NCBI GenBank assembly: GCA_024235415.1
Contig: JACKML010000006.1
Location: forward strand, 124,001-188,000
Direction: 5' to 3'
Source: Chromatiaceae bacterium
Lineage (GTDB): Bacteria; Pseudomonadota; Gammaproteobacteria; Chromatiales; Chromatiaceae
DNA: 64,000 bases
The notes below the pieces were generated by a model that was not told the origin of the DNA, searched no databases, and saw nothing but the letters and a program-made list of their open reading frames with translations. A program made the translations under genes and the position numbers. Below are positions 36,211-45,260 of the stretch, in pieces (positions within the stretch are counted from its first letter, which is position 1; each line of letters opens with the position of its first letter).

Positions 36211-37038
36211 GTGAAGATCAGGCATGGCTTTCTGATTGTCCTCCTCTCGTGGCTCGCTGCATGGCCGGGCATGGCCTCGGATGCCGTGGAGAAGCTCGAG
36301 TTCCGGGTGATTTATCGCGGCGTGTTTTCGCTGGGATCCGACCTGGAGATCGCCGACCTGAGCCTGGAAACCCTCGCCTCGCGCGGTGCGGCGGGTCTGG
36401 TCGAGACCCGCCTGGATGTGACGTCTGCTGCCTACCCCAATGTGGAGTCGCTGTATCCGATCCGCTACCGGTTTCGCACCTGGTCGACGCAGGATGCGGG
36501 GCAACTGGTGGGATTCGAGACCTACGAAAAATCACGCAAGTTACGACACCGTCTCTATCTGCGTGACGGCTCCGACCTGGGCGTCCAGCGGCTCGACGTA
36601 AATGCTGGTGTCGGGCGCGACGAGATCGCCCGGCTCGACACCGGAGAACTACCCGACGCGGCCGTGATCGTGGGTGATCTGCTCGACCGCCTGGGCATGC
36701 TGCAGCGTGTCCGTGCGCAGACGCTGATCGAATCCGCCCAGTTCAGTTTTCCGGTCACCAATGGTCGTGAACAACTGACCTACCGCGTCAAGGTGGAGGG
36801 TTTGGAGTCCGTCAACATCGGACCACTCGTGGTGCCGGCGTGGAAGGTCAGTTTTGCCGGTTTCCACCTGAACAAGCATGGAGAAGAGGAGGCGGCGCAC
36901 CGGCCGGCCATCATCTGGCTCAGCCAGGCGCCGGGACACATCCCGTTGCGTGCAGACAGCCAGCACCCGATCGGCGTATTCCGGATCGAACTGCATCCCC
37001 CTTCGGCGCTACAGCATCTGGCATTGACCGATCGCTGA
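36211..37038 (+). CDS. secreted DUF3108-domain protein
   Basis: 275 residues from GTG 36211. Signal peptide 1-22 (cleavage near MASDA). The mature chain is beta-rich with the DUF3108 pattern: LEFRVIYRGVFSLGSDLEIAD at the start, RYRFRTWSTQD in the middle, and LTYRVKVEGLESVNIGPLVVPAWKV later. DUF3108 proteins are periplasmic or outer-membrane-linked and of unknown function. The 156 bases upstream are AT-rich and may hold its promoter. Confidence 0.75.
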   Translation: MKIRHGFLIVLLSWLAAWPGMASDAVEKLEFRVIYRGVFSLGSDLEIADLSLETLASRGAAGLVETRLDVTSAAYPNVESLYPIRYRFRTWSTQDAGQLVGFETYEKSRKLRHRLYLRDGSDLGVQRLDVNAGVGRDEIARLDTGELPDAAVIVGDLLDRLGMLQRVRAQTLIESAQFSFPVTNGREQLTYRVKVEGLESVNIGPLVVPAWKVSFAGFHLNKHGEEEAAHRPAIIWLSQAPGHIPLRADSQHPIGVFRIELHPPSALQHLALTDR

Positions 37039-37057
37039 CCGGTCGCCGGGGTGTGGC

Positions 37058-37630
37058 TCAGTCGTCGACCAGTCGCAAATGGCTGATGTCCGGTATCGGG
37101 CGGTGCGGTTTCTCGTTCCGGCAGTCCTCCAGCGACCCGGTGTTTGGCGGCAGGGCCTGAAGGCTGCTGGTGTCGATCTGTGCTGCTGGTGGTGGCGAGC
37201 TGTGGTCGAGGATCGCCCCCGGTTCTGCCAGGTCAAAACTGCCGTCACGCGCCTGTTCGCCGGTCTTTGCATCCACCCCGTCGCCGGCCGCGGCTGGCGA
37301 CGTTGTGAGTTTCGGTGCTGGCGTTTCCTGCGTCTGTACGTCGACAACGGAATCCGTGATCGGCAGCCGCGGCGGTTGTGGTCTGGCGGCCGGAGGCGGT
37401 GATCCGCTGGGAACGACCTGTATCAGCGCCCCGGCTTCGCGAAAAGCAGCGCGATAGCGACTCGCTGCATCCGCATCCACCGCCTGTTTCACGCGCAGCG
37501 GGTTGCCTGAGAACAGGCGATCCACCGATGCCTCCTGCACCTTGAACAGTTTTGCCACGCCGCGACGCACCGCGACCGGGTCGGCGCCGGGCAGGGACTC
37601 GCCCAGGAAATAGATGTCGAACGAATGCAT
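37058..37630 (-). CDS. hypothetical protein with an N-terminal degradation-like domain
   Basis: 190 residues. The first 75 form a compact alpha/beta part (MHSFDIYFLGESLPGADP, VAKLFKVQEASVDRLFSGNP, AAFREAGALIQVV) seen at the N-terminus of many gammaproteobacterial hypothetical proteins. The rest is proline-rich and disordered. No function assigned. Confidence 0.62.
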   Translation of the reverse strand: MHSFDIYFLGESLPGADPVAVRRGVAKLFKVQEASVDRLFSGNPLRVKQAVDADAASRYRAAFREAGALIQVVPSGSPPPAARPQPPRLPITDSVVDVQTQETPAPKLTTSPAAAGDGVDAKTGEQARDGSFDLAEPGAILDHSSPPPAAQIDTSSLQALPPNTGSLEDCRNEKPHRPIPDISHLRLVDD

Positions 37631-37762
37631 CCGGGCCTCTTAGCTGAATGTTTTTCTTCGTCAGTTCGGCGACCGTCCAGTTTCGATCCTGGGGCGTGTC
37701 CGCCTATGCCAGTTGGCGGCCGCGGGACGGGGAACCTTACGCCGATTAGAGGCGTATCCCTG

Positions 37763-38101
37763 TCACACGTGCGATTTTTTCCACTTCCTGAACTGCGACA
37801 CGACGACCTCGCCAGCGGCGTTGAGTTCGCCATAGGCGCGCATGGTGGTGAAGATCACCAGCAGGGCCTGGCGCAGATCCTGCGCGTCGGTACGTGACTG
37901 CGCGGTGAAACCGCCGGCGACCGCGAGATCCACGGCGGCCACCGCGGTCGTGCCATTCCACCATTCGTCGCAGTTGATCGCACGGCAGGCGGCCTGCGGA
38001 TCCCTGTCGAACGTGGTGAGCGCAATGGCGACGAGGTTGGCCTCGTAGTTCCGGCCATACCCACGCAGCAGTCTTTCCGCCTGTTGCAGTGCCTGTCGCA
38101 T
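37763..38101 (-). CDS. hypothetical protein
   Basis: 112 residues, alpha-helical, two closely spaced cysteines (AACRAINCDEWW). No signal peptide. No family recognised. It follows the lipase-like gene on the same strand by 15 bases, so they may be co-transcribed. Confidence 0.6.
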   Translation of the reverse strand: MRQALQQAERLLRGYGRNYEANLVAIALTTFDRDPQAACRAINCDEWWNGTTAVAAVDLAVAGGFTAQSRTDAQDLRQALLVIFTTMRAYGELNAAGEVVVSQFRKWKKSHV

Positions 38102-38116
38102 CCACCGAAGACTAGC

Positions 38117-38971
38117 TCACGGTGACTTCCTGGTGGTCGCTCCGGTGGCCAGCAGGTTGCCGATCAGGTCGCCATCTGCCGGTGTCAGCAGATGCCCTTC
38201 CGCCATTGAATAGGTCTTCACGCGACCGGCCAGCGCGGGTACGCGGTTCAGGTCCTGGCTGAGCGGCGGCACCACCTGGTCACCCGGCATGTAAAAGGTG
38301 CCGGTGCGCATGATGCTGGTGTAGGTGATGTCCGGGTGCGGTTGCTGGTTGAGCCAGAACAGCAGGTTGCCGGGAATCGGCGGTGTGAGGTCGAACAGCA
38401 CGCCACGACTCTGCAGCACCGTGGCATAGAGCGCATCACCGGTAGAACGGCGCACCAGCCAGCTCTTGACGAACCCGAACATCCCGCCGTTGTTGGTGGC
38501 GTCGAGTGCCTGAATGGCCCGCCCGGTGCCGAAATGCGGTGTCGCGATCGTGATCAGGTGCTTTACCCCGAGCGCACCGTGACGCACCAGCGCCATGCGC
38601 GCGGCGAGGCCGCCGGCGGAATGCGCGACCAGGTTGATCGCCTGTTCAGGGTGACGCTTGCCGATGTCGCGCAGAAAAGCGGCCAGCCAATCGGCCTGGA
38701 TCACGATCGGTGCCTGCGAGGGCAGGTTGACCGCATACACAGGGCGCGCCGCGTCGGGCTTGCCCAGGCGCTGGTACACCATGCCCTGCGGGCTGTAACC
38801 GTAGATTCCGACCTGTCGATAGCCGCGCTGGTAGAGGCGGTCCAGGGTGCCGGATTCCGCCCAGCTCTGGGCCGTGCCGAGGTAACCGTGAACCAGCACC
38901 AAAACGTCCGCATTGGCCGCACGTACGACGACCAGGCCGATGATCGTAATCAGTAACATCAATTTCTTCAT
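38117..38971 (-). CDS. secreted lipase/PGAP1-like alpha/beta hydrolase
   Basis: 284 residues; GGGAG before the ATG at 38971. Signal peptide about 1-22. An oxyanion strand VLVLVHGYLGTAQSW is followed by the nucleophile elbow NLVAHSAGGLAARMAL. The catalytic His is likely in AEGHLLT near the end. It should act on lipids or esters in the periplasm or outside. Confidence 0.82.
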   Translation of the reverse strand: MKKLMLLITIIGLVVVRAANADVLVLVHGYLGTAQSWAESGTLDRLYQRGYRQVGIYGYSPQGMVYQRLGKPDAARPVYAVNLPSQAPIVIQADWLAAFLRDIGKRHPEQAINLVAHSAGGLAARMALVRHGALGVKHLITIATPHFGTGRAIQALDATNNGGMFGFVKSWLVRRSTGDALYATVLQSRGVLFDLTPPIPGNLLFWLNQQPHPDITYTSIMRTGTFYMPGDQVVPPLSQDLNRVPALAGRVKTYSMAEGHLLTPADGDLIGNLLATGATTRKSP

Positions 38972-39197
38972 CGCGGGACTCCCCTGGCAGCTGGCTGCCG
39001 TCGAATACACATCAGAATAAAATAATACACTTATAGTCTAATTTTTCCGCCGCGAGTTCAAAAAATTGTTCGAGGCGGCCCTAAAGACCAACCGGTTTTC
39101 TAGGGTTTCCTATACTTGACGGGAACGACCCCCGCTGACGGTGCCTATTGCCGCGGCGAACGTAGAGGTCTGTATCCATCAGAAGGAGGCAATCGAA

Positions 39198-39710
39198 ATG
39201 CGCAGACGGTTGTACTTTATTTTGCCGGACGTGAATTCGGCACAAACCATCGAGAAGGAGCTGCTGCTGTCCAAGATCGATGATTCACACATTCACTACC
39301 TCGCGAAGGACGGGGTGAATCTGGGCCGTCTGCATGTGGCCAATCTGTTGCAGCGATCCGATGTCCTGCACGGGATAGGTATCGGTATGATCGCCGGCGG
39401 TATCACCGGCGCCCTGGCCGGCGCAGCACTGACGTTCTATCCGGATCTCGGCCAATCGGTGGGCAATGCCGGGATACTGGTGCTCGCGGTCGTGTTCGCG
39501 ATGATGGGTTCCTGGGTGTCCGGCATGATCGCGGTCAGTATCCCGAACTCCCGCCTGAAGCGGTTCCAGCCCGCGATCGACAGTGGTGCGATTCTGCTGA
39601 TGGTGGACGTCCCGGTTCGTCGCGTGCAGGAGATCCGCGAGCTGATCATGGCGCATCACCCCGAGGCCCAGGCCAAGGGTCTGGAGTCGCAGATCCCGGC
39701 ATTCCCCTAG
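39198..39710 (+). CDS. DUF1269-like inner-membrane protein
   Basis: 170 residues; a strong AGAAGGAGG precedes the ATG. A short N-terminal alpha/beta part (RRRLYFILPDVNSAQTIEKEL) leads to two glycine-rich membrane segments (about 60-82 and 95-118) and a C-terminal part DSGAILLMVDVPVRRVQEIREL. Such proteins are stress-linked in some bacteria; function unknown. The upstream region (38972-39197) is AT-rich with TATACT at about 39109. It ends at a good terminator. Confidence 0.72.
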   Translation: MRRRLYFILPDVNSAQTIEKELLLSKIDDSHIHYLAKDGVNLGRLHVANLLQRSDVLHGIGIGMIAGGITGALAGAALTFYPDLGQSVGNAGILVLAVVFAMMGSWVSGMIAVSIPNSRLKRFQPAIDSGAILLMVDVPVRRVQEIRELIMAHHPEAQAKGLESQIPAFP

Positions 39711-39721
39711 GCCGATATGCT

Positions 39722-39768
39722 GCCGCAATGCCCGACGGCGGAGCCGCTGTTTGGCATTGCGCATTTTT
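39722..39768 (+). terminator. intrinsic terminator after the DUF1269-like gene
   Basis: GCAATGCC at 39725-39732 pairs with GGCATTGC at 39753-39760; outer TGC/GCA extends it past a one-base bulge. TTTTT follows at 39764-39768. It ends exactly where the convergent gene's stop begins. Confidence 0.8.
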
Positions 39769-40181
39769 CAGTGAAGCAGTGCCTGGCTATCGGCTGACTG
39801 GGTCTCGACCAACGGCAACGACGCGTGGTGGGCCAACATGCGCCATCCGCCATCGATATAACCGTAGATGTTGGTGGCCAGTACGACCGCACGCCGGGTC
39901 CCGGAGCCACTGTTGATGTCTTCCTGAACCGTGTGTACAGCCAGGCGTTCATCGGTGCTGGCCTGGATCAGGCGATGTTCGATTCGAGGTGGGGTGCTGT
40001 CACGAAAGATCGCGGCCCAGCTGGCGAGGATGTCGTCGATGCCCTGCAACAATCCGCCGCCCGGGTGGATGCAACTGCTGCCGCTCGAATCCATCCAAAC
40101 GCTTCTCATCTGTTCGAGATCGAGGGAGCGAAATGCTGCGTAGAAGGCCGTTTCTGCTGCTGTCGGGTCGGGGTAGGACAT
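39768..40181 (-). CDS. SnoaL/NTF2-like protein
   Basis: 137 residues from ATG 40181. It has the NTF2-like order: PTAAETAFYAAFRSLDLEQMRSVW, CIHPGGGLLQGIDDILASWAAIF and a beta-sheet end (VVLATNIYGYIDGGWRMLAHHAS). The HPGGG region and the SnoaL-type layout are shared with DUF4440/YybH proteins. Function unknown. The acyltransferase gene is 25 bases upstream on the same strand. Confidence 0.8.
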   Translation of the reverse strand: MSYPDPTAAETAFYAAFRSLDLEQMRSVWMDSSGSSCIHPGGGLLQGIDDILASWAAIFRDSTPPRIEHRLIQASTDERLAVHTVQEDINSGSGTRRAVVLATNIYGYIDGGWRMLAHHASLPLVETQSADSQALLH

Positions 40182-40206
40182 CGTTTGATTTCGCCAGTTT
40201 GTGTGT

Positions 40207-40953
40207 TCAGTCGAGGTACCGCGCCTGCCAGCGTTGGTAAAGCCCGTAGACGTGCTGACAGTAGCTGATTTTGTCATGGAACAGGCGTGGTTCGATCGCA
40301 TCAAACACGTAGTAATTCGCGCGGTTATTCCTCGCTGCGATGATATTGCGCATATTGCGCACAAGGCTGTGCGGTCCCCAATGAAAATCGTGTGACGCCT
40401 CGTAGTGCAGATACACGGGTACTATCGGTATGCCTGTTTCCAGGGCGATGGCGAAGGCGCCGTGGCGGAATGACGGCTGCAGCCGTGGCCCCTTGATCCC
40501 ACCTTCCGGATACAGCGCAATGGAACGTCCGTTCTCCAGGAGGTGTGTTATCTGTTGCGTTGCACTGGTGCGCGATGCCTTGGAATCGCGCTGCACGAAG
40601 ATCGTGCCGGCAGCGGCGCTGATCCTTCCGACCAGCCACCAGTCCCGGACCTCGCGCTTGGCGAGACTGTCGACATCGAACAGTGATGGGATCCCTACGT
40701 CCTCGAACGACGACGGGTGATTGGCGATGAGAATGAAGCGCTCGGGCAGCGGGTGGATGTTCTTGTGGTGCAGCCGGAGGTCGACGCCGAGCGCGTGAAT
40801 CCAGGTGCGGCTCCATACCTGGAACAGCCGCCGGTACCAGTTGCCGCGCCAGGTTGACGGCAGAAAACTCAGCCCGTACAGCAGCAGCGTAAAGACCAGG
40901 AGTTCCACCCAGCCCAGCAGCAGCCAGAGGGCTCGAGCAAATAGTCTTGTCAT
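40207..40953 (-). CDS. PlsC-like 1-acyl-glycerol-3-phosphate acyltransferase
   Basis: 248 residues. A hydrophobic N-terminus (5-30) anchors it to the inner membrane. The acyltransferase motifs are NHPSSFED (H-x4-D) at about 79-86 and YPEGGIKGPRLQPS, which is motif III with Gly in place of Thr, and VPVYLHYEA. It would add the second acyl chain to lysophosphatidate or act on a related lipid. Confidence 0.82.
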   Translation of the reverse strand: MTRLFARALWLLLGWVELLVFTLLLYGLSFLPSTWRGNWYRRLFQVWSRTWIHALGVDLRLHHKNIHPLPERFILIANHPSSFEDVGIPSLFDVDSLAKREVRDWWLVGRISAAAGTIFVQRDSKASRTSATQQITHLLENGRSIALYPEGGIKGPRLQPSFRHGAFAIALETGIPIVPVYLHYEASHDFHWGPHSLVRNMRNIIAARNNRANYYVFDAIEPRLFHDKISYCQHVYGLYQRWQARYLD

Positions 40954-41026
40954 CGCTGGTCAGGTCGCCTATTTGTAGTGGCACTGACAGCAGTTTAGTC
41001 GGGTGTGCCGCGGCGGGTTCTTTGTG

Positions 41027-41428
41027 TCACGCCGCCGTGGCACTCATCAGTTGCCGCATGTAGCTGGCGGTCTTCACGCCTAGGACCATGCGCGCCACGG
41101 TTCCACTTTCGATCACGATCAGTGTCGGGGTTGCGCGGATGCCCAGTTCGCGTGATACCTCGGGGTGCTCGGTGACGTCGAGTTTGAACACCGGTGCACC
41201 GCTCGCGGCCAAGGTGTCCACGTCCCTGGACATGGGCCGGCACGGACCACAGCGCGGGCTGAAACAGTAGACCAGCGCGCGGCCCTGCACCTGGGCGAGT
41301 TGCGGGAATACCGGGAGCAGCGGCGCGGCTGGGAGACCTTCGGAGGCGCGCGTCGCCACCAGCATGTACAGGACGTAACCGCCCCAGGTGGCCGCGAGGC
41401 CGAGCACCATGTACAAGAAAAGGTCCAC
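41027..41428 (-). CDS. membrane-anchored thioredoxin-like protein
   Basis: 133 residues from GTG 41428, the start I prefer because it opens directly into a membrane segment; ATG 41407 is an alternative. The thioredoxin domain has the active site SPRCGPCRPM and the cis-proline ATPTLIVI. It probably works on the cytoplasmic or periplasmic face of the inner membrane; topology is uncertain. GAGG lies 12 bases before the GTG, which is weak. Confidence 0.72.
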   Translation of the reverse strand: MDLFLYMVLGLAATWGGYVLYMLVATRASEGLPAAPLLPVFPQLAQVQGRALVYCFSPRCGPCRPMSRDVDTLAASGAPVFKLDVTEHPEVSRELGIRATPTLIVIESGTVARMVLGVKTASYMRQLMSATAA

Positions 41429-41519
41429 TTGTACCGCAAGCCTCGACGAAAGGGATCCTGTCGGTACAGGGTAGCTTCTCGGGCCGCGCCTTGGTAGTCG
41501 GGAAAGCGAACCCGCTGCT

Positions 41520-41774
41520 TCAGAGCTGAACCGGTGCCTCGGCGCGCGACAGTTCGTCTGCGTCGTCACAGCGTCGCTGACGTTCCGGTGTCAGGCGCTT
41601 GTGCCGGAGCTCGCGCAGGTTGCGCATGCCCATGAAAAGCGCCCAGACACCGAGCAGGACCAGCAGGGACGCGAGGTTGCTGCCGATCTCGCCCTCGATT
41701 GGCGCCGCCGTGGCATTGCCGATGCCCAGGCAGGCCGCGAGCCCCGTATATCGGCTTTTGTGTGCAAGCAACAT
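41520..41774 (-). CDS. small membrane protein
   Basis: 84 residues; GGAGG 9 bases before the ATG. A secretion-like start, one strong membrane segment (about 32-50), then a basic helix MRNLRELRHKRLTPERQRRCDD. No family recognised. It is upstream of the thioredoxin-like gene on the same strand. Confidence 0.55.
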   Translation of the reverse strand: MLLAHKSRYTGLAACLGIGNATAAPIEGEIGSNLASLLVLLGVWALFMGMRNLRELRHKRLTPERQRRCDDADELSRAEAPVQL

Positions 41775-42000
41775 TGAGATGCGCCTCCTGGTCCAGTGAA
41801 CGTGGTTCTACACAAGCAAATTATCTGCCACTGGGGAAATAATCAGTTAAAACAGTAAATTGATGAATGTGCCAGCGGATCGCACCGTCGATCTGTAAAG
41901 CGACCCGACACTTTGGCCGGGTAAGTGGCGGCACCGCAGTCAGGTTTCATCGCGAGCTGCCGTTACGTCAGGCATCGATTTCACCCGGAGGTGTGTTGCG

Positions 42001-42744
42001 GTGATGCAACTGGAACAGTGGGGAATGCCGCTGGCAGTGGTCGGCATGCTGTTGCTGATGCTGTTCATGGCCTCGGCACTGAATCGCTATCAGGCCCATC
42101 AGTCCAGGGTCCACGCTGCGGTGCGGCGTCTGGAGGCAGGGGTGAATGACATCACGGGCGCGCTCAGCGCACTGCGCTCGGTCCCGTTGTCTCGTGAACT
42201 TCGAGTCACCCTGCGCGGCGAGGTCCTCGCCCGTTACCAAAAGATCCGGCGTCTGTATCGCCGCTACCCGTCGATCGTGGAAAACATCAGCGCGGCCGAG
42301 ACCGCGTTGAATGCTGAAGGTGCACAAGTTGCCAAAGGGGTGGGCCCGATCGACAGCGACGCTGCGTTTCGCACCACCATCGGGGCACTGGATACATTGA
42401 TAGAAACTGTCAGCAGCGGATATACGTTGCAGCCAATTCCCCGCGACGTGCGCACCATCTTTGGCAGGGAGCTGGGTGAGCGCCGGGCCGAAGTGGCATC
42501 GCGTTTCCACCTCGTCCAGGCCAGGCGACACGAGGACAGCGACAGCATCGGCAAGGCGCGTGCACACCTGACTACGCTGATGCAGATCCTGCGTCAACGC
42601 GGTCCCAGTACGGATTTTGTGCGTGAACTCTATGGTGAGGCGGAGATGGCGCTGGCGGCGTTGACGGATCGCCAGATTGGCGCACTGTCTGATACAGCGG
42701 ATACCGATCGCGGTGATCGGGAAGTGCGCGATGATGTCGCGTAA
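42001..42744 (+). CDS. hypothetical membrane-anchored helical protein
   Basis: 247 residues from GTG 42001 (GGAGG 9 bases upstream; ATG 42004 possible). A membrane segment at 8-27 is followed by about 200 residues of long amphipathic helix, with no cysteines. Its anchored coiled-coil look resembles LemA-like or DUF-type scaffold proteins, but I see no signature. Convergent with the next gene. Confidence 0.65.
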   Translation: MMQLEQWGMPLAVVGMLLLMLFMASALNRYQAHQSRVHAAVRRLEAGVNDITGALSALRSVPLSRELRVTLRGEVLARYQKIRRLYRRYPSIVENISAAETALNAEGAQVAKGVGPIDSDAAFRTTIGALDTLIETVSSGYTLQPIPRDVRTIFGRELGERRAEVASRFHLVQARRHEDSDSIGKARAHLTTLMQILRQRGPSTDFVRELYGEAEMALAALTDRQIGALSDTADTDRGDREVRDDVA

Positions 42745-42763
42745 ACGAGCGCCCGTGACAACG

Positions 42764-43126
42764 TCACCGTACGCGGCGGATTTCCTTCAGATCGTCGATG
42801 TTTGCGCAAAATCCCAGGTGTTCGGCGTCGGCGGCCGGTTCGTTGTCCAGCACCTGGTCGCAGCGTGACTTGGCGTCACAGGCGTCACAACGTTCCATGT
42901 GTTTCTTGATCTCCACCGCCTGCTCCTTGTGCAGGTAGGTCGCCGCGTCGATGCCAAGGTACTTGAGCATGCGCGACAGCCGCAACTCGGCGAGCGCATC
43001 AGCCAGGCCTTCGCGAAAGCGATGACCCGCCCGCAGATTGCTGAGGATTGCGAGCGGCAGACGTACCACCAGCAACAACATCAGGCCGGCCAGCAGGAAT
43101 GTGATGACGAGACTTACGATGTCCAT
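42764..43126 (-). CDS. DUF6455-like cysteine-rich membrane protein
   Basis: 120 residues. Membrane segment 5-24, then ELRLSRMLKYLGID and a cysteine block (ERCDACDAKSRCDQVL, then GFCANIDDL). The four to five cysteines in this spacing suggest a zinc or iron-sulfur site. The family is found widely in Proteobacteria and has no established role. Confidence 0.72.
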   Translation of the reverse strand: MDIVSLVITFLLAGLMLLLVVRLPLAILSNLRAGHRFREGLADALAELRLSRMLKYLGIDAATYLHKEQAVEIKKHMERCDACDAKSRCDQVLDNEPAADAEHLGFCANIDDLKEIRRVR

Positions 43127-43243
43127 TGGCGGGTTTCCTGAAGAGTTCGTTGCATACTTGGCGGCAGGCCAGGTATTTACCTTGATTTGAATCAGTATGG
43201 CGGCCTGCGGTGGTAATTCACAAGCAGATCGATCATTGAAAGT

Positions 43244-43537
43244 TCAAATGTCGAACAGGCTATCGGCCGCTGTCTTGAGTGCTGCCGCGTCTGGACCTGG
43301 CTTGTGGGCGTTGGTGCTCGGTTCGAAATAGTCGCAGAAATTTGCCCGCTGCTTGTCGTGCACGACCTCGGCCACCGGCTCCTGGCAGTCGTTCGGGCGG
43401 CCCGGCTGGTAAAACCGACAATTGCGGCAGACATGGGTCTGCTTGCGGCATTGCAGGCATTCCCCTTCGCGCTGGTACTCGCTTGCGGTGAGTTTGGCCC
43501 CGCAGAACCAGCAGGCCCCTTCGGCGTTCGGTGACAT
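43244..43537 (-). CDS. small zinc-ribbon-like protein
   Basis: 97 residues; AAGGAG before ATG 43537. Cysteine pairs CWFC, CLQC and CRNC, plus later single cysteines (NDC, NFC), give three CxxC knuckles in 45 residues. The C-terminus is disordered. A metal-binding adaptor is likely; function unknown. Confidence 0.72.
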   Translation of the reverse strand: MSPNAEGACWFCGAKLTASEYQREGECLQCRKQTHVCRNCRFYQPGRPNDCQEPVAEVVHDKQRANFCDYFEPSTNAHKPGPDAAALKTAADSLFDI

Positions 43538-43617
43538 GGTGCGGCTCCTTCTCAAGGATGCGTCCATTCTAGCCGATACCCATTGAAACCCCCCGTGCCA
43601 CGAGACATTTCCCCGCA

Positions 43618-44460
43618 GTGAACGACGCAATCGAGATGAATGTGAGTGGGCGCGTGATGCTTTTGTTGTCACGCCTGGGGATCCGCGATGCGCGTTGTCT
43701 GTCGATCTACAGGGGTGCGGTAGTCAGCGCCCTGCGCAACGGCACAAGTTCACGAGCGGTATCCAGTCTCGCGGAAATCGAACCCTTGCTCAGTGCGCAG
43801 CTCGACCTGCTCGAAGACGCGCTGCGGGCGAGGCTGCGTCCATCTGTCACGCAACATGACAGCGAGCCGGAAGCGGTGAGCGAGCCGGACAATGTGCCGG
43901 CCCAGCCTTCCGCAGCGAGCGGTGATGCGGAGGCGCTATGGTGCGACGATAGCGATCTTCCGCCTACAGATGAACAGCCGGAAAACGTCATCACCGGGAA
44001 TGAAAAAAAGTCGCAGCGCGGCACGAAAGCCCCAAGCGGTTACGTGCCGTCGGTCAAGAGCATGGAAGACAAGCTCAAGGACGAACGCAAGCCGGTGCAA
44101 AAGCTGCTGCTCGAGGATTGTGTGCAGACGGGCCTGATCGATGTGCCGACCGCGAAGCGACTGATCCAGGCGATGACCGGCAAGACCAGTCAGGATGCCG
44201 AGCGCGACATCGTCGAACACCTGCGCCAGTTGCTGCAGGTGCAGGTGAAAAGTTTCATCCGCAAGTCCAAGGGTGGCCCCTGGGCCGATCCGCGTACACA
44301 GGAAGACCTGCGCAAGGATATCCATGCGGCAAACAGCGTCCGCGGCGTGGTGATGCTGTCGCGCCAGGTCGTGAAGGAGCGCCGGCTGTGGGAGCAGGAG
44401 AATGGCCGTATCGGCATCCTCGGGCTGTTCAGCGGCCGCAAGCGCATCGTCAAGTCCTGA
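43618..44460 (+). CDS. hypothetical protein
   Basis: 280 residues from GTG 43618 (ATG 43636 possible). A helical N-terminal part (to 80), an acidic disordered linker, and a conserved-looking helical C-terminal part (KSMEDKLKDERKPVQKLLLED, GGPWADPRTQEDLRKDIHAA). No motif recognised. It is divergent from the zinc-ribbon gene across 80 bases. Confidence 0.6.
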   Translation: MNDAIEMNVSGRVMLLLSRLGIRDARCLSIYRGAVVSALRNGTSSRAVSSLAEIEPLLSAQLDLLEDALRARLRPSVTQHDSEPEAVSEPDNVPAQPSAASGDAEALWCDDSDLPPTDEQPENVITGNEKKSQRGTKAPSGYVPSVKSMEDKLKDERKPVQKLLLEDCVQTGLIDVPTAKRLIQAMTGKTSQDAERDIVEHLRQLLQVQVKSFIRKSKGGPWADPRTQEDLRKDIHAANSVRGVVMLSRQVVKERRLWEQENGRIGILGLFSGRKRIVKS

Positions 44461-44565
44461 ACTGGCGCATTGACGTGGTGCTCGCCGGCACCCAAGATTC
44501 TTTGCCTTTCTTGACCGGCACGTCCGCGAACGCCTTCACGCGGAGAGCCTGGAGACAGCACGAAC

Positions 44566-44982
44566 TTGAGTGACTTCATTCTGCATCCGCAATTGGCCGG
44601 TGATTGCCACCTGGTCGGCGACCTCGAGCTGTCGCGCGTGCTGTTGCTGAACGACAGCCGTTATCCCTGGGTGGTATTGGTGCCGCGGCGGGCGGCGATC
44701 ACTGAGATCTACCAGCTGAGCCGCGCGGACAGGGAGCTTCTGCTCGACGAATCGTGTCGTGTTGGCGAACTGCTGATGCGGGCCTTCCCCGGCGACAAGC
44801 TCAACCTCGGTGCACTCGGCAACCTGGTACCGCAGCTGCATGTCCATCTTGTGGTGCGGCGGCGCGATGACCCGGCGTGGCCGGGACCCGTGTGGGGGCA
44901 CTCGCCGGGTGTGCCGTATCCGGATGCTTTGTCCGCAAAGCGGGTGCGATTGCTGCGTGAGGCGTTGGGCCTGCAGGGCTGA
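44566..44982 (+). CDS. HIT-family hydrolase
   Basis: 138 residues from TTG 44566 (GGAG about 11 bases upstream). The histidine triad is QLHVHLVVRR, with the catalytic His in HVH; the third His of the classic H-x-H-x-H is replaced. The family cleaves nucleotide phosphates such as diadenosine polyphosphates or AMP-amides. Confidence 0.85.
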   Translation: MSDFILHPQLAGDCHLVGDLELSRVLLLNDSRYPWVVLVPRRAAITEIYQLSRADRELLLDESCRVGELLMRAFPGDKLNLGALGNLVPQLHVHLVVRRRDDPAWPGPVWGHSPGVPYPDALSAKRVRLLREALGLQG

Positions 44983-44996
44983 GGGCACTGCCGTGT

Positions 44997-45260
44997 TCAG
45001 ACAGGCAGGGAGGATTCCCTGCGAATCAGTCTTTCCTTTTCCGCGCGGCTCAGCTTTTTGACCCTGTACTCGATGCGCAGGGCCTGACTGCGGTCGCCAA
45101 CCGCCTGCGTGTAGACGAGTTCCAGTGGACCACGGCCCCGCAGGCGGCGTGCGCCGCGACTTGCACCATGGGCCGCCAAGCGCCGCTGTACGTCGGTGCT
45201 GATACCGGTGTACAGCGAGCCGTCGTTGCAACGGACCAGGTAGAGGTGCCACATCGGCAT
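44997..45260 (-). CDS. GIY-YIG nuclease-domain protein (UPF0213 type)
   Basis: 87 residues. The GIY-YIG module is seen as WHLYLVRCNDGSLYTGIS, then RRLAAHGASRGARRL and the acid residue in ALRIEYRVKKL. Its start shares one base with the upstream stop (TGATG). These short proteins may repair or degrade DNA; the role is not set. Confidence 0.88.
   Translation of the reverse strand: MPMWHLYLVRCNDGSLYTGISTDVQRRLAAHGASRGARRLRGRGPLELVYTQAVGDRSQALRIEYRVKKLSRAEKERLIRRESSLPV

Noticed and set aside
37680..37790. tRNA-like piece on the - strand (5-bp stem with 7-base loop TCTAATC)
   Set aside because: No T at loop position 33, no TTCRANNC T-arm and no acceptor pairing; it is only a hairpin after a hypothetical gene.
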